Below, piece by piece: positions 46,968 through 60,700 of a stretch of DNA of 64,000 nucleotides (position 1 is the stretch's first letter; each line of letters starts with the position of its first letter). The translations under genes and the position numbers were made by a program. This DNA comes from Membranipora membranacea (taxonomy: Eukaryota > Bryozoa > Gymnolaemata > Cheilostomatida > Membraniporidae). The notes below the pieces were generated by a model. That model saw nothing but the letters and a program-made list of their open reading frames with translations, ran no database searches and had not been told where the DNA came from. The stretch lies in contig OU612073.1 of the NCBI GenBank assembly GCA_914767715.1, forward strand, positions 5,952,001 through 6,016,000, written 5' to 3'.

Positions 46968-48715
46968 CTCTGCACAGTGTTGTTCTTCACTTCAACGCAA
47001 TAAGTTTAAAATCCTTCTTCTCAGTTTATAAACCAATAACGACCCAATCAGCTATCTCCTTACATACCAATCACTCTGTAAAAATAAACCAGATTCAAGT
47101 ATATAGCGCTATCTAGAACCAAAAATATAGATGAGTAGCTATACTAGAGGGAAATGGCTCAAATATTTCATAGGTGATATTCAGAAGTTATAAAAAGTCT
47201 AGCTGGTCCGAGAGTCGTAATATGAACACCACATAACATGGAGAAACTGGGTACCAACCACATGTGGAATATGAATAAAGTTAAGGTCCAACACACCTGT
47301 CAGACGGGTACTGGGGGTTGAAGCCAGTTTTACAATATTGAGGACAAAACTCAATCTAGACTCAATCCCCAGTTATCTATCGTCACATAAAAATTGTCTA
47401 TGTTTCCTGATCTCGAGCGTTACTAGGCCAAAACTCTCAAGCATTTGTAGGAACGATTCCACTGCATATCTAAATGTCATTAGGATTCAGCTAACACCCT
47501 TAGCTATTGTTTTTTTATGCAATATCTCTGCAACTATTCAGATCTCAGGTCAAAGGCTCAGCTTGATGTTGTTTGACATTGCATTGCACTATGACAGCTC
47601 CAACTATGGTGGTATGACATGAAGAAGCAAAGGAGTTCCCTTTCTAGCATAAAACTTTTGAAGGTTTCTCTTCATGGGGAGGGCCTTCCAACAATACAGG
47701 GCAAAACATCAAACCAGTTATCAATATGTCCGTATTTCGTATTGAAATGGCCTGGTACACAAGATCTGGACCTGGAGGTTGTAAGGGTGAATGTTCATAA
47801 AATCTGCGCAGTGGAAAAAGAAAGTAAGTTGGCTTAACTACGGTTTCAGTTATCAAGACAATAGATAAGTATACATGTATTGAGCATCTTTCCCTCTAGG
47901 AGTGAGTCTCAGCACCATACCAAATTGAATCAATCAATTGCAGAAATCATTATTATGTTGCTATATTACTTACTTTACTTACTTAGTATAATAGTTAACT
48001 AACAAATTCCAATTCAATGTATGTGAAGACCAACGGTTTGGGTGCAAAGCTCATGATGGTACTGTGACATGTTACTCCTTTTAATATATATATATTACAT
48101 GAGTGGTGAGTTAGTAATCAAATAATGTCAAATAATCATCGTAATGACAGGCTTGCAGCATACTCAGTGAAGGTAAGGTGGCAAAATTGCCTTTAGGTTG
48201 ACATAGGTAGACAACAATCTATAACTGAGGCCTACTGACTGATACTGGCAATCAACATGAAAGCAAGTTTATATGAATCAATGTTCTGAACCAGCCAACT
48301 CAACTAAACTAAAGAATAAAGATAAACCTGAATTTAATTTCACTAGACTAGTAATTGAACTGCCAACCCATTACTACTGACTTAAAAGCTACTTACTTTA
48401 CAAACAAATTGTAAGTCAACCAACTCTTTTCAATATTTGAGGTTTGTGGAACGTATAACAAGAGTATGAAAATGGTGATGAGTCACAGTCTTATGATAAC
48501 TAGGCCTGTTGACCAATGAGTCTGATAACAAAATTCTGTAAATCTTATTTTTATATTTGACCTTGACCTGAACATTTCCGGTGGAAACAGGCTAATGTCT
48601 GTCTGTTCTGTCCAGATTTCACCAACAAGTTCCTCAAGTCCTGACTTATATAAATTCTTCAAAAGAATAAGCCCTGGAAAGGCTGTGATTGAGGAAATTT
48701 CCATAAGTGATAAAC
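46968..48715. promoter_or_regulatory. Shared divergent upstream region of TSG101 and LTN1
   Basis: The two start codons face away from each other across 1,748 bp. Three CCAAT boxes lie within 39 bp at 47033, 47044 (CCCAATCAG, a good NF-Y core) and 47067, about 65-105 bases upstream of the TSG101 start. No TATA box suits TSG101 or LTN1, as is common for housekeeping genes. The open frames inside (such as 47338-47622) have no protein features. Whether one promoter serves both genes is not shown by the sequence. Confidence 0.5.
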
Positions 48716-51700
48716 ATGGGTGGCAAAAAGAAAGAGGCACAAAGGACTAAAGGAAATGTGAAGGTAAAGCAGAACTGGTTTCACCAAATTGGCCAGTCTG
48801 TAGTAGACTGGTTATTTATTATTTATTATATAAATAATAAATAAGCAGTGACTGTGAGGACAGTGAGGTGCCTATCACTTACAAACCAAAAGAAGTGAGG
48901 AGACTAGATACAACTTGCATTGTCAACATTCAAGACCAAGACTTAGGCCTAAACAGTTACACTTACATAGCAATATAATAAATCCACATTTCTATCTTTA
49001 ATAATACCACTTTTCTATATAATAATGATTCTATTCTATTCCACATGGCATTACCACCTTATTAGTAGCGCGAAAAAATTTTTGGGGCAATTTCTGGTCA
49101 TTTAAGGCACCCTGGAGTTTGTAAGCATTTTCAAGCATTTTGCAAATTTTTGTAAGCATTTTGGAAAAATTAGGTTGGCAAGTCTGTTGAACCCTTCCCA
49201 TTGATTACTCACTTACTTCTGACATCCCAGGTAATCCTATTCACTTGCCCAGCAAGCATATAGGATGCATAACCAGTGTCTTTCGGGGGGGGGGGGGGGT
49301 TGGGGAGATTGTTTTACTACTTCGGGTGGTCATTTAATTTTAATTCGACGGCATTTAGTCAAGGAATAGACTGAGAGCATTTGTAGACTTGTGTACATAA
49401 TAAGCGAAATTGACATCAGAAAAAAGTGCAGAAGTGCATTACACCCCCAACTTGACCCAGGACACAAGTTTGAACAGTAGTCAGGGATTTGAAGTTTAAA
49501 TATTGATCAGTACATATTATATATGGCAAAAAGGTACAGAACATTTGAGCACAGGGATGATGGTCATGCGGTTAGTGAAGTGAATGTTATGTCGATTGGA
49601 AAGGGTAGCTAGCTATTTTTATTGAACTGGCACATGAATGTGTTGTTTTGGTAGGGGAGGAAAACAACAACCTAAAATTGAAGCATGTCAAACATAGCAT
49701 AGCATTGTTGGGCTAACTTAGTGCACTCTCAGAGTCATCTGCATCTAGGCATGTGATTGATCACAATAATTATAATTATGTCCAGTTCCCCCACTCGCAC
49801 TTCATCCTCTGATCTCGGACACATGTTTTAATTCTATTAAACATGTGTTATCAAAACCCTTTGCATACACACTGGCTTGTCCAGAAACAAAGCTGACGTT
49901 TTGCAACTTCTGCTGCTGGTTCCAGTCCAGTGGTTGAGTAACCCAGTGATCTAGACCCCTTGGCACGCAACCACTGACTTGCACCAACTTCAGAAGGCAT
50001 GTGCTAGAGGCTTACCCTTGTGTGTGGGTTGGACACCTATTTTAATAAACCAAGGCAGTCATTTGAGTTGTTCGGATAAGACATGAAACGAAAATTAGTA
50101 CACCGCTTGTAAATAAGTGGATCAATCCATGAAAGCATATATAACGATGAGTTTTAGTTTGAGGTAGAACTTGTGGTTATCTTCTCTCCTTCAATGACAA
50201 AACAACTCCCAATACACAACAGGAAACAAAAACAATATAAGAACATGAGTTGAATCAACCTAGCGCAAAGGATGGTTGCTGGGTCTGCCCGGTAGAATAG
50301 CGCATGACCACTATTGTATTGTTCTTTATCAGCTTAATCTATTTTGCAGCCTGCATCCAGCGGTAGAGCAGCCCAGCTGTTAGAAGCTAGTGGTGGCTTT
50401 CAGACAGGATTTGTTGGGTTCGACTCACTCTCTGGAGATCTAGGTTATGTACCTGCCAGCTCACAGGCTCCAGGGGAGGCAGCTGAATGTGGGGACGGAG
50501 AACTGAGGATGGTGATGAAGAGGCTTACAAAAAAGGATGCCGTCACCAAACTAAAGGTTTGCATAGATTACAAGTATTGTTTTGATGATTACTATTTTGT
50601 TAAAGCAGCTCTACAATTTGTACCAGAAACACAATTTTCATCTGATTAAAGTTCTAAGGAAACTCACTCATATTATCTCGTCCATTAGTGTCATTATATT
50701 TTGTTTCGAACCACAATTATTATTTAGCTATATCCCATTTTTCAAAGATGTTCTACATGATTAGCCGGAATTGCAAGTCATATATTCTTCATACAGTCCA
50801 TACAAGAGAATCACCTGACAGTGTTTGGCCTGCAACAATCAATAGAGGAGGCTCCCTTATAGTACTTAAACCCACTACTACCTCGGTACCAATTACCTGG
50901 CAGTCAGTAGCAAAAGAATAAAGTGTTACGCCATCTTGTCATACCCACCGTTAGTTTTTATATAGTTGCAAACATATTTTGAAGGCACTACAGAACTTCA
51001 ATGAGATATGTCAGGAGAGGGAGAAAGAAGTGGTTACAGATGCGCTGAGATACTGGCCCAGGCTCTACAGCAAGCTAGCAATAGTAAGCTTTGATATTTT
51101 ACACTGCACAGAGGAATGACATCAATGAATTTTAGCATGTCTTGGAATATAATTGTTGTAGGCAGACAAAAGAAGGCCCAATTTCAGCTCCCAAATAACC
51201 AAGGATTATTTATAATCCTATACAAATATTCATCAAAGTGATTAATGGACAGTCTCTACACCTGAAGTTGCTTATGGTTTTTGTGATGCTCTAGGCCCGA
51301 TTGTATCTGAGATTATTTTGTATTTATTATCATTTTATGACCTGTTGACTTATAGGATCATGACAGGAGAGTTAGGGAGGCAGCACAGGAAGCCCTAAAG
51401 CAGATAGCTCTCAGATCGGGCCGTGAGATGGCTCCTCATCTAAAACACCTCATAGGTAAGATCTCGGGCTAACTTTTGATGTACTGAACAAGAAATAGTC
51501 TAGCGGACTTACACAGTAATGGTTTTTGAGAAAGAAATTTTTTTGTATTTCAACTGTGAAATAAAAGCGCTTATGGTAAGGTAGTGTTTCATGGTTCAAA
51601 TCTTCATTCATCAGCAGCATTACTTGGCATGAGTATGCTTGTGTGTTGACCCAAATTCTGCTCATCGCTAGCATGTTCTGAAGATTTTTCAGCATTGTCT

Positions 51701-54700
51701 TAATCGTATGTGCATTCACTGTAATAACAATTATAGTCATTACTAAATTTATTTTCATCGATTAACAGGTGCTTGGTTGCTGTCATTCTGTGACAGCCAT
51801 GCTCCGGCAGCCTCAGCAGCTAAGGTGGCATTCACTGCAGTGTTCCCTACAGAGAGTAAACAATCGGAGGCAGTGGCTTACTGTAGCAGTGAACTAGTCA
51901 GATATCTCAGTGATATGCTATTCAACTCTACTCCACAAACTCTCAGCGATGCTAAGTATGCTGTTTACTCGTGAAGCTTTTTTCAAGTCTTAATGTGTCT
52001 TTCCGGTTGACCAAAGCATTTTATAGAATGGTGGTATGTACTGCTATACCTGCAATATTTAAACAGCAGAAAAAATCAACGCTCTTTCCATACCACTTGT
52101 AATCATCGTACCTTAGTAAGAGGGACTGTCCTGTTGGTTTGACTTGTTTTTACTGGAGAGAGTTTTGAATTTTCTCACTGCTGACATCCTGTCTGCGTAC
52201 AGCAGAACTTACTGCTTGACTGTAAAATGCTTTGGTCTGTGTATACCTTTTATGTCATGTATGCCAAATATGCTCAGAACAGGCTGACAAGGAATTGTAT
52301 ACCTGACGTTTGTTCTACCCTCAAACGATCAAAATCAAGGCGATTATTAGTAAAAGTACTTAAACTCTGTCCTGGGTGCTGGTAGTGGCATTCCAACACA
52401 CACCATAATATTAGATTGCGGTTGAGAATAGAATGTGCACTAGGTAGTCTATAAAAATCTTCGTTCTAAAAATATGACTAATTCAAATTTTCCCACACAC
52501 CGCCACAAATTATACGCTGATGCCTTTTGTGCATTATGCAGTGATTTTATGCAGGACGACAACACCAGAAGAGATGGATGAGAAGTACGAGAGAGTTCTC
52601 TCCTCCTCTCTTCTCTGTCTACGTCTGGTTATCACAATGTGTCCCTCCCAGAAGCTGAACGATCTAACTAATAAGTATACTACTGTACTATCAACCGCTG
52701 CATTCTGGAAATACGCTAGTCACAAAAACTCTACTGTAAGTATGAAATTAAGTTGAAACAGTAACTTATCTATCCTAGTATTAAGTATATGGTTAGATGT
52801 CGGAAGCCCTGATAAACCGAGGGTTAATGACCACATTCTGTTCAAATATTTATTTTGTGTTATGTATTTGATTCGTCCTTGTACTTTGTCATGAAAAATC
52901 CGTACCTATTCACTGATTTTTGCCATTGATTCACACGTAACATTCAACAGGAATATTATTTAAACAGATTGCGAGACAATTTATTTCATAGCTATCACAA
53001 AAATTCTGAGGTGTTTTGTATGTTTGTTTTCAGGTAAAATCAGCCTTCTACAGTCTCCTCAGTGGTGTCATCCATTCGATGCCGGAGTTAGCCAATGAAA
53101 AGGCAAATAAAATATGCCCGGCAGCGTTGACAAAGTTTAACGAGACTGATCCGGTTGTCTGTCCCAGTGTGTGGGAGTCTGCATTGTGTACTGTATCATA
53201 TGTGAAGGTAAGTAGCCAAAGCTTAGCCCTGTCACTCGGCCACAGGTTTTAGCTTTTTTTTCCGTTTTTGGGACCCAAAAAATCAAAACCCATCGCCGCG
53301 TGACAAAGCTAGCCAAAGCTGTAAACAGACAAAGAGATCTCATGAAGGATTAGCTCTGGGTCTGCCATCATGATCTTTTCTGTAGGTCAAGAATGTTAAT
53401 TGGCAATGCAGAAATTGCAGAGTTCAGAGTTTATTTTAAACACCATCACAGTATCACTCATGCAAACCATGGAAATAGAATTGGATGGTCTATTAAAAAG
53501 TACAAGTTATGCTCGCTACTGAATACAAATATTTCTATTGTTAGAAATGTCATAAAAAATTGAAAAAAAATATTTGCCTTTTCTTGAGTGTGGGCATTAT
53601 CTGTAGAACATGAATAGAGTAATGTACATTGTGATTTTTTGATATTATGCCCATTGATATAAATATTTGATATATATCAATGATTACTCCTATTGCCCAT
53701 GAGCTGGTCTTTGATAGTATGGTTTTCAATAGATTATTAGCTAGATAATGAATCATTTTTTTCGCTGGATTTACTAGGGTGAATGACAATGTGGGTAAAA
53801 GCGAAATTAAAAAGGCAAAAAGACAACCAGAGAGCCTATACATTTGGAAATAAGCTCAAGCCGATTGATATGTTGATATTGATATTATTTGCTGCCTCTT
53901 ATTTCAGGAATTCTGGTCTCACGTCAATGTAAGGAAAGCCATGCTGCCTAGTTTATGGACTTCACTGAAGAAGGGATTTGAGGGCAGCGCCTCCTCTGTA
54001 GCTCCTAATCTGCTGCCTCTTCTCAGTAAACTCACAATGGATGTTACCGGAAACGAGAGGGAGTTTTATAAACTACTGTTCTCTCATTTGAGGGCGGGGT
54101 AAGATAAATGATGCTACCTTTTTACATTGAGAAAAGGCCTAGGCTTATACGGATTGACCATAGCATTTGAAGTTTTCTTCCGTATAAGTTTATGTGCTAA
54201 GACCATTTGTGCTCGCCCAGTTTATAAGAATTTGTAGAATTTCCCAATTTTTGGTGGCTTGTGATTAGTTGTTCCTTCTTACAATCACTGAATTAATCCA
54301 CAGCATATGGTGTATACTGTAGAGCACAGACAGAGAGGTCATGTCGCTTGATTTATGCATTCAAGCCCAGCTATTGAGTTTATGAATTGAATAGCAAATA
54401 TTAACCATACTGTTTGTTCTATTCCAGTATCGCTCAGGACAAGGTGTTAAGAAGTACAAGTGAGTGTAATGCGGTGATGAGAGCTTATGTAGAATGTTCG
54501 AGATTTGTGATATCAAAGGCTATTGAGAACGATGACCTTGACATGGTTGAGGAGTTATTGGAAAGCCAGGTGAGTTGACCTCCTCTTTTCGGAGATTCAC
54601 AGTTCAATGTTTGCTGGGTGAATACCACATAAGCCATAGTGAAGATCCAGACTGGTTCATACACTTACTGTCATTGGCCTGTCCCACTGCCACAAAAAAG

Positions 54701-57700
54701 CGATCACGCAAATTCGAAAATTGAGAATATAAAAGTTGTGGTTATCTCCTCTTTCACCATGAGAAGATAACTCTTCTGCTTCTGACTATTGGATTTCTCT
54801 TCATGAGAATGTTATAAGCTGAATATGATGTTCTTGTCTTTGCATTCATCCCTTACTGTATTGTGACACTCTAATTTTCAGTTGTTCAGCTTAGTGGAGG
54901 AGTCTTTACTTGAATCCCCTGTCCAGATGAGTAAATCCTGTCTGTATCACGAGCTAACAGGCCTGGTCCTCAGTTTACAGAAGAAGATGAATAGCAGCGA
55001 GCTCAGTGCCAGGTGAAACTTGAATACTATCTCTACCTATTTTATATATTCAAGAATAATTTGACCACCTACATAATCAACAAACTATCTGATATGTCCC
55101 TCTGTTTTTAAGTTACTTATTACCAATCCTTATTCCACATATAATTAAATGATACTAAACAAGTTTAAAAAAATAAAACAGGTCCACTTATCAGTATGCT
55201 TGTTGGCTGGTAGAGGAGTATTAATTTAGATTTAAATGCACCACACAATTTTGTTAGGTCAATCGATGTCATCTATCCATGAATCATCTATCTTTCCCAA
55301 AGTTACAACTGTCAATTCTTTTGTATCAAAATTCAAATGGTTTGGTGTCAGCTTATGCATTCTAGAAAGTTGGTTGTTCTTTTAGTTGATTGTTGTATTA
55401 TGGAGTTTGATTCGCCATCATATTGTGGTTGCTGTTTCCTGAATACCAGAAACATGATTCCAATATAACATTAACAAATGTTTTTTTTCTTGTTTGCAGA
55501 GCTAAGGAATTTTACGGATGTGCACGAGACTTGTGTTGGGAAACTCTCAAAGTGATAGCTAAGAAATGTGTGCTAGCAGACAACTCCTACTCCATGTCAA
55601 GGTATGTGAGCTGGGGTCTGACCACGAGCCAATCTAGCAAATATTCTAGCGGTGAATTTTAGCTGGAGATTGATTTAGCTAGTTTGGGGGTTTAACGAAT
55701 CTTCATGAGCTAAGCTGGCAGTTTCTATGCTGAGATCGGGCTAAGTTAAATAGTCATAACTTCGCCGTGCCAAACCGCTTTTCATCTTGCGATTACCTTC
55801 TGTCTCAAGCATTGGATGGTTGCCAGTCAGCTCAACCACTCTAGGTTAACTTATTTGTTTATAATTATACGTATACACCAACTCGGATTTTTAATATATA
55901 TCTCTTCTTTGAATATAGAAATGTCGATTTTGTTTCAAACCCAATCTTATTTCTGCTTTTGCTTCCATAGGCTCATCATACTGTTGAAATCATTCATCCT
56001 GCTGGATCAGGATAAGACAAAGTCCACACCGACTAGACATGTAGGGTTCAGTAACAAAGCCGCTCATCAAACAGGTATCCTTTTTTATCATATAGAACTT
56101 TCCTGGCACTGTCTGTTGTGTGATACTGGTGTGGTTTATTGCATAGAATATACCAAAAATCTTGTATACGTCTATACCAAAAGAAGACACTGTGAATTTG
56201 TATACCAATATGTGTCCTGGTATTTTACCAAATATTGTGCAAATATCAAACTCAACTTATAGATTTTCGAGATCCACCTGATACGATTTGTTCCCTGAAA
56301 ATAAACCATGACTACCAATATCCTTCATTTGCACTCTATTCATTAACAATGCCAATGATGGTATCATGTGCGACACCTGTAACATCACTAGCCAATTGTA
56401 ATCTTTCTCCAACTGAGTTGTGATTTTGTATTGACAGGTTCCATGAAGACCCAGCATCTAAGTGAGGACCACGCTGAGCTTGGTAATACTATCGACTTGA
56501 CTGCACATGTCTGTGTAACTTGTCTCAGAACTGAATCAGATCAAAGGAACACCATATATAGGTGAGAAACAATTAGAGAAATACAATGTTTTTCGGTTGA
56601 ATAAGCATGAATACAAAAGAAATATAGTTTTCATGGATATCAGATATTGACGAAAATCTATGGTGGCTTGGCCATTTTGAAGATAACAAAATAAAGCAAC
56701 GCACAAAGGCCTCAAGACCCCATAGGAGGGATAATTACAGTAACAGGGAAGCCAAGGTTACCTAAATCAAAGTTTTCTCCGCCTGGACAAAGGACAGACA
56801 ACTCACTACATTATATGTTTTTAAGTTTTAATGCACCTTTTTCCTTTAAAATAAGATGAAAAACACAGAAAAGTTCATGTTCTCTTAGTATTTCATTTTG
56901 TAGATTATGCTAATGTTTGATATGTTTCACTGTTTGTAGTCATGTTGCAGTACTGTGCGCACTTTGTGGTTCTCACAAGTTCTACACTGCCCTCGCCCAG
57001 GAGATGGGCGGTAGATCGCCAGCCTACGCTATAGATGAGTGTAGGAAGATCCTCAGTAAACATAACACAGCATGGGAGGAGGTGGTGGATATTATATTAC
57101 TGATTACAAAGTTTGTAGAGAAGGATCCAGCGCTAAATACGCTGATCAAACTTATACAGGTAAGCAAAGCTGGACGGGGATTCTTCTTTTATTGAGCAGC
57201 ATAGGGTGAAATTGATACAGTTTTCCAAGTTGATAAATTCCGTGCTAAGCCCGCCAGGTGATGTGATTATCGACTAATGTTATTACTTTTCTGCAGCTTA
57301 TAATCGGCAATACACACATGGATATGCCTGCCAGTTTATGATGCTACTTCTCACTCTCATTGCACGACGTTACTGTTTTGTATACACTCACCATAATTCC
57401 ATGGGGGTTTGTGGTTGCTTTCTATGTCTAATACAGGTCTATAACGTCAGTGTATTATTAGCATTGCGCTTAGAACCAGACTATTGCTGCAATCTTCAGC
57501 AAGCTTCCATATTATACAATTGACAATGTTACTCCCATCGCTGTTATTATCTTAGGCAACAGAAAAGGAATCTGTCCAAAGTCTCATATCTAAAGTTAGC
57601 GGTTGTGATTGGTTGGATGGTGTGAAAAGCTCCTGGTTAGCCCACCGGGCTTTCAAAGACAAGATTGAGATGATAACATCAGAATGGGCTGGGACATTCG

Positions 57701-60700
57701 ATGATCCTGAGAAAAATGATGAGACTGAAATAACGGATAACCTCAAGTTTTATCAGACTCTACTGAATTGTTTCAAATCAGGTGAGTTACAAAGTCATAA
57801 AAACATTACTGGCCTACTTGCAACTAATTTTTTCCACATATCTTAATCGAAATTCATTCTCGCAGGAGCAGTATTGGCCATGTCCCAATATGATTACCCC
57901 TCTTAGATTCACCAAGTGAAGTTTTGAAGCCCACAAAACCTGTCATCAAGTGACGCAGCGCTAGCTTTTTTCAGTCTTTACAATATGGGGTACGTAAATA
58001 TGTACACATGTATATAAGTCTTATTTTTCTTTCGTAAGTCGATTATGAAACGACCATGGAGATAATACCACAACATAAAAAGTTGTTGCAAAAAGTATTT
58101 GTCATAAAACAAATCACTTTACTTAGAGATTGGCATTTTTATCAGGTTATTCGGACTGATTGAAACTGATATATTTGGTCACTGTTTAATTTAGATTGTA
58201 AGTTTAATCATTGTTTTATATACTCCCAGATGGTATAGTGAAGCTAATGATCATCAGTCACCACCAGAGAGTGACGAGTCACCTGACAGATAAGGATAGC
58301 CCTCTTCTGATGACCAGATACTGTGAATACTTCCTGGTCCTGCTCGAGTATAAATGTGTAACAGAGAGTGACGTCCTCATTGAGAAAATACTAACCTGGC
58401 TGCTGAAAAATACGGACACAGGTAAACAGTTTGCCTTTGGTTAAAAGGGATTATAAGTTTTAGTATATTTTTAATAGTGATCTCATGTTGACTGTTCTTG
58501 ACTAGTTGTGATTGTGATGTGACTAGTTGTGATTGTGATGTGACTAGTTGTGATTGTGATGTGACTAGTTGTGATTGTGATGTGACTAGTTGTGATTGTG
58601 ATGTGACTAGTTGTGATTGTGATGTGACTAGTTGTTTGATGATGCCTTGTGAATGGTCTCAAAGTATCTAGTGTAAGCCCTATCATTTCAATGTCAAAAA
58701 GATTTTTTCTAAAAGTTTGTTGAATTTACTCTACTCTACTTAACTGCCCCTTTTATGCTTGCAATGTTAAAATGAATAATGTGTGCTAATTTATATAATA
58801 TGTAAAAAGCTTTTTATATAAACCAGCTGCTAATAGAATGTATGTTAAATTGGTCACTTCATTGTTTTTATATTTTCTTTTTCTGAACTTCCCCTCTGTC
58901 CAAATCCTAACTCTTCTATATTGTATTCCATTATATTGTATTCTGTATTCTTTGCTTTATCATGCTTTATATTTATTCATATTTTATCATAATCTTTTTT
59001 ATATTCTATTCTGCAGACAGTGACAGTGTAATATACACTCTGGTTAAAAAGCTCATCCTAACTACTGAGGATAACACAGACTGCGTAGTGAAGGCTGTAC
59101 AGTCACAGTTAGACTCCGCCTCCTCTGTACCCACACTGACTAGTATCAGCTCCGTGTCTGACGTCTGCTGTAGGCTGTCTCAGTGTCTCCCTGATGGATT
59201 CGCTGAGTACTTTGTGATGGAAGCTGGTCAAGAATTAGATGACATGCAGCTGTTTAAAGTAAGTGTTAAACTGTATTTACACTGCATATTTTTCTTGTCA
59301 GACTTTTCCATCAGATTTTTCTCTTATACAATAATGTATATATATTAATATATAATATAAGTTTACAATTGGAACTAGGAAAATCATAAGGAAAAACCTG
59401 CAATGTAAATGCAGCTTTATCGGCGGGTTTTCACGCTTCACATCAAGGTGTATTCAACCTCCACATTTAACCAGCTACCTTTACCTCGGGTAGCTTGTGT
59501 CGGGTAGTGACTTTATACCTTTGTCTCTTGAAGAGGCAAAGGGACGCCTTTATACTGTGTGTGGTAGGCGCAGTAATCCTCATGTATTTATGGTTGGCCA
59601 TGTTTGACAATGGTGGTATATTTTCCTTATCAGTGTTTGAGAACAAGTGACCTAGTGCTGATTTCTAATCTGTCAAGTTTGCTCTAAATGCTCTGTAACC
59701 AATTGACCCAGTAAGAGATAAGATGATAGTTCACTAGCAGTTCCGGTTATTATTGCACCACACAATCATGATGGAAATAAAATCTAATACAAAATTTTTG
59801 ACTATTTTAAACTATAGGATGTTGCTCATATGGGATTATTGTTCTGTGTCTGTTGAAGATCTGTCAAAGTTTTTGATGTTCATTTGATTCTGTATTACCA
59901 TAGTGGCTCTCAATACCAGCGATGAAAGGACAGTATATATTCAGAAACACAGATTTCTACATTAATTTCACCTCAGCAGATATCAAGCATGCTTGTCCAG
60001 CATTCGTAGTACACCTGATATTTGCTGTGGATTACCTCTCAAAGCTTTCTGAAGGTGAGTTAATGATTTAAAAGCCTCAAAATATCTTCAAATTTATAAT
60101 CATAGGGATCGGTATCCAAGCTATTGATGTTCTGATAGCTAATCATCAAAAGCATTCTGTTAATATCCAAAGATAACTAAACATAAATACTGATTTCACG
60201 ATCTGGCTGTGTTTATTTGTGAAGATTTGTACACAAACCGTAAAAGGTACCAAACAGGCTGAAAATATTCACATATATATTCACATGTATTGAACAAACT
60301 GTCCAAGATATGTGTAATGTAGCTATCATTGCGTGACTTTCTATACCCCAACATGGAGTCCAATGAAAGTTTTCATCCTGGAGGGTCTTTCAATTAAAAA
60401 CAGCCAAATTTGCAATCGGACCACTTACTGAGTGAGTGTGCTAGACCGGAGACAGTAAGTGGTCCGATTGCAATTTTGGCTGTTTTTAATTGAAAGACCC
60501 TCCAGGATGAAAACTTTTTTTGGACTCCCTATGTCGCTAATTAACAATTCTTCTATATTTTATTTTAGAAAGCAGAGATAAGCCGAATAGTATTGGCTCA
60601 TCACTCAGAATGAGGATCAGAGCCGCCCACAGCTGGGTGTCCCGATTGTTGACTTATGTTTACACCGCTGATTCTGACTGGATAGTTTCTCAGCAAAGTC

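Noticed and set aside
47338-47856. Overlapping open frames between TSG101 and LTN1
   Set aside because: They overlap each other on both strands, lack motifs and lie in the divergent upstream region.
58483-58686. Minus-strand frame with SHITITT repeats
   Set aside because: Produced by the 21-bp minisatellite inside an LTN1 intron; no start context or splice partner.
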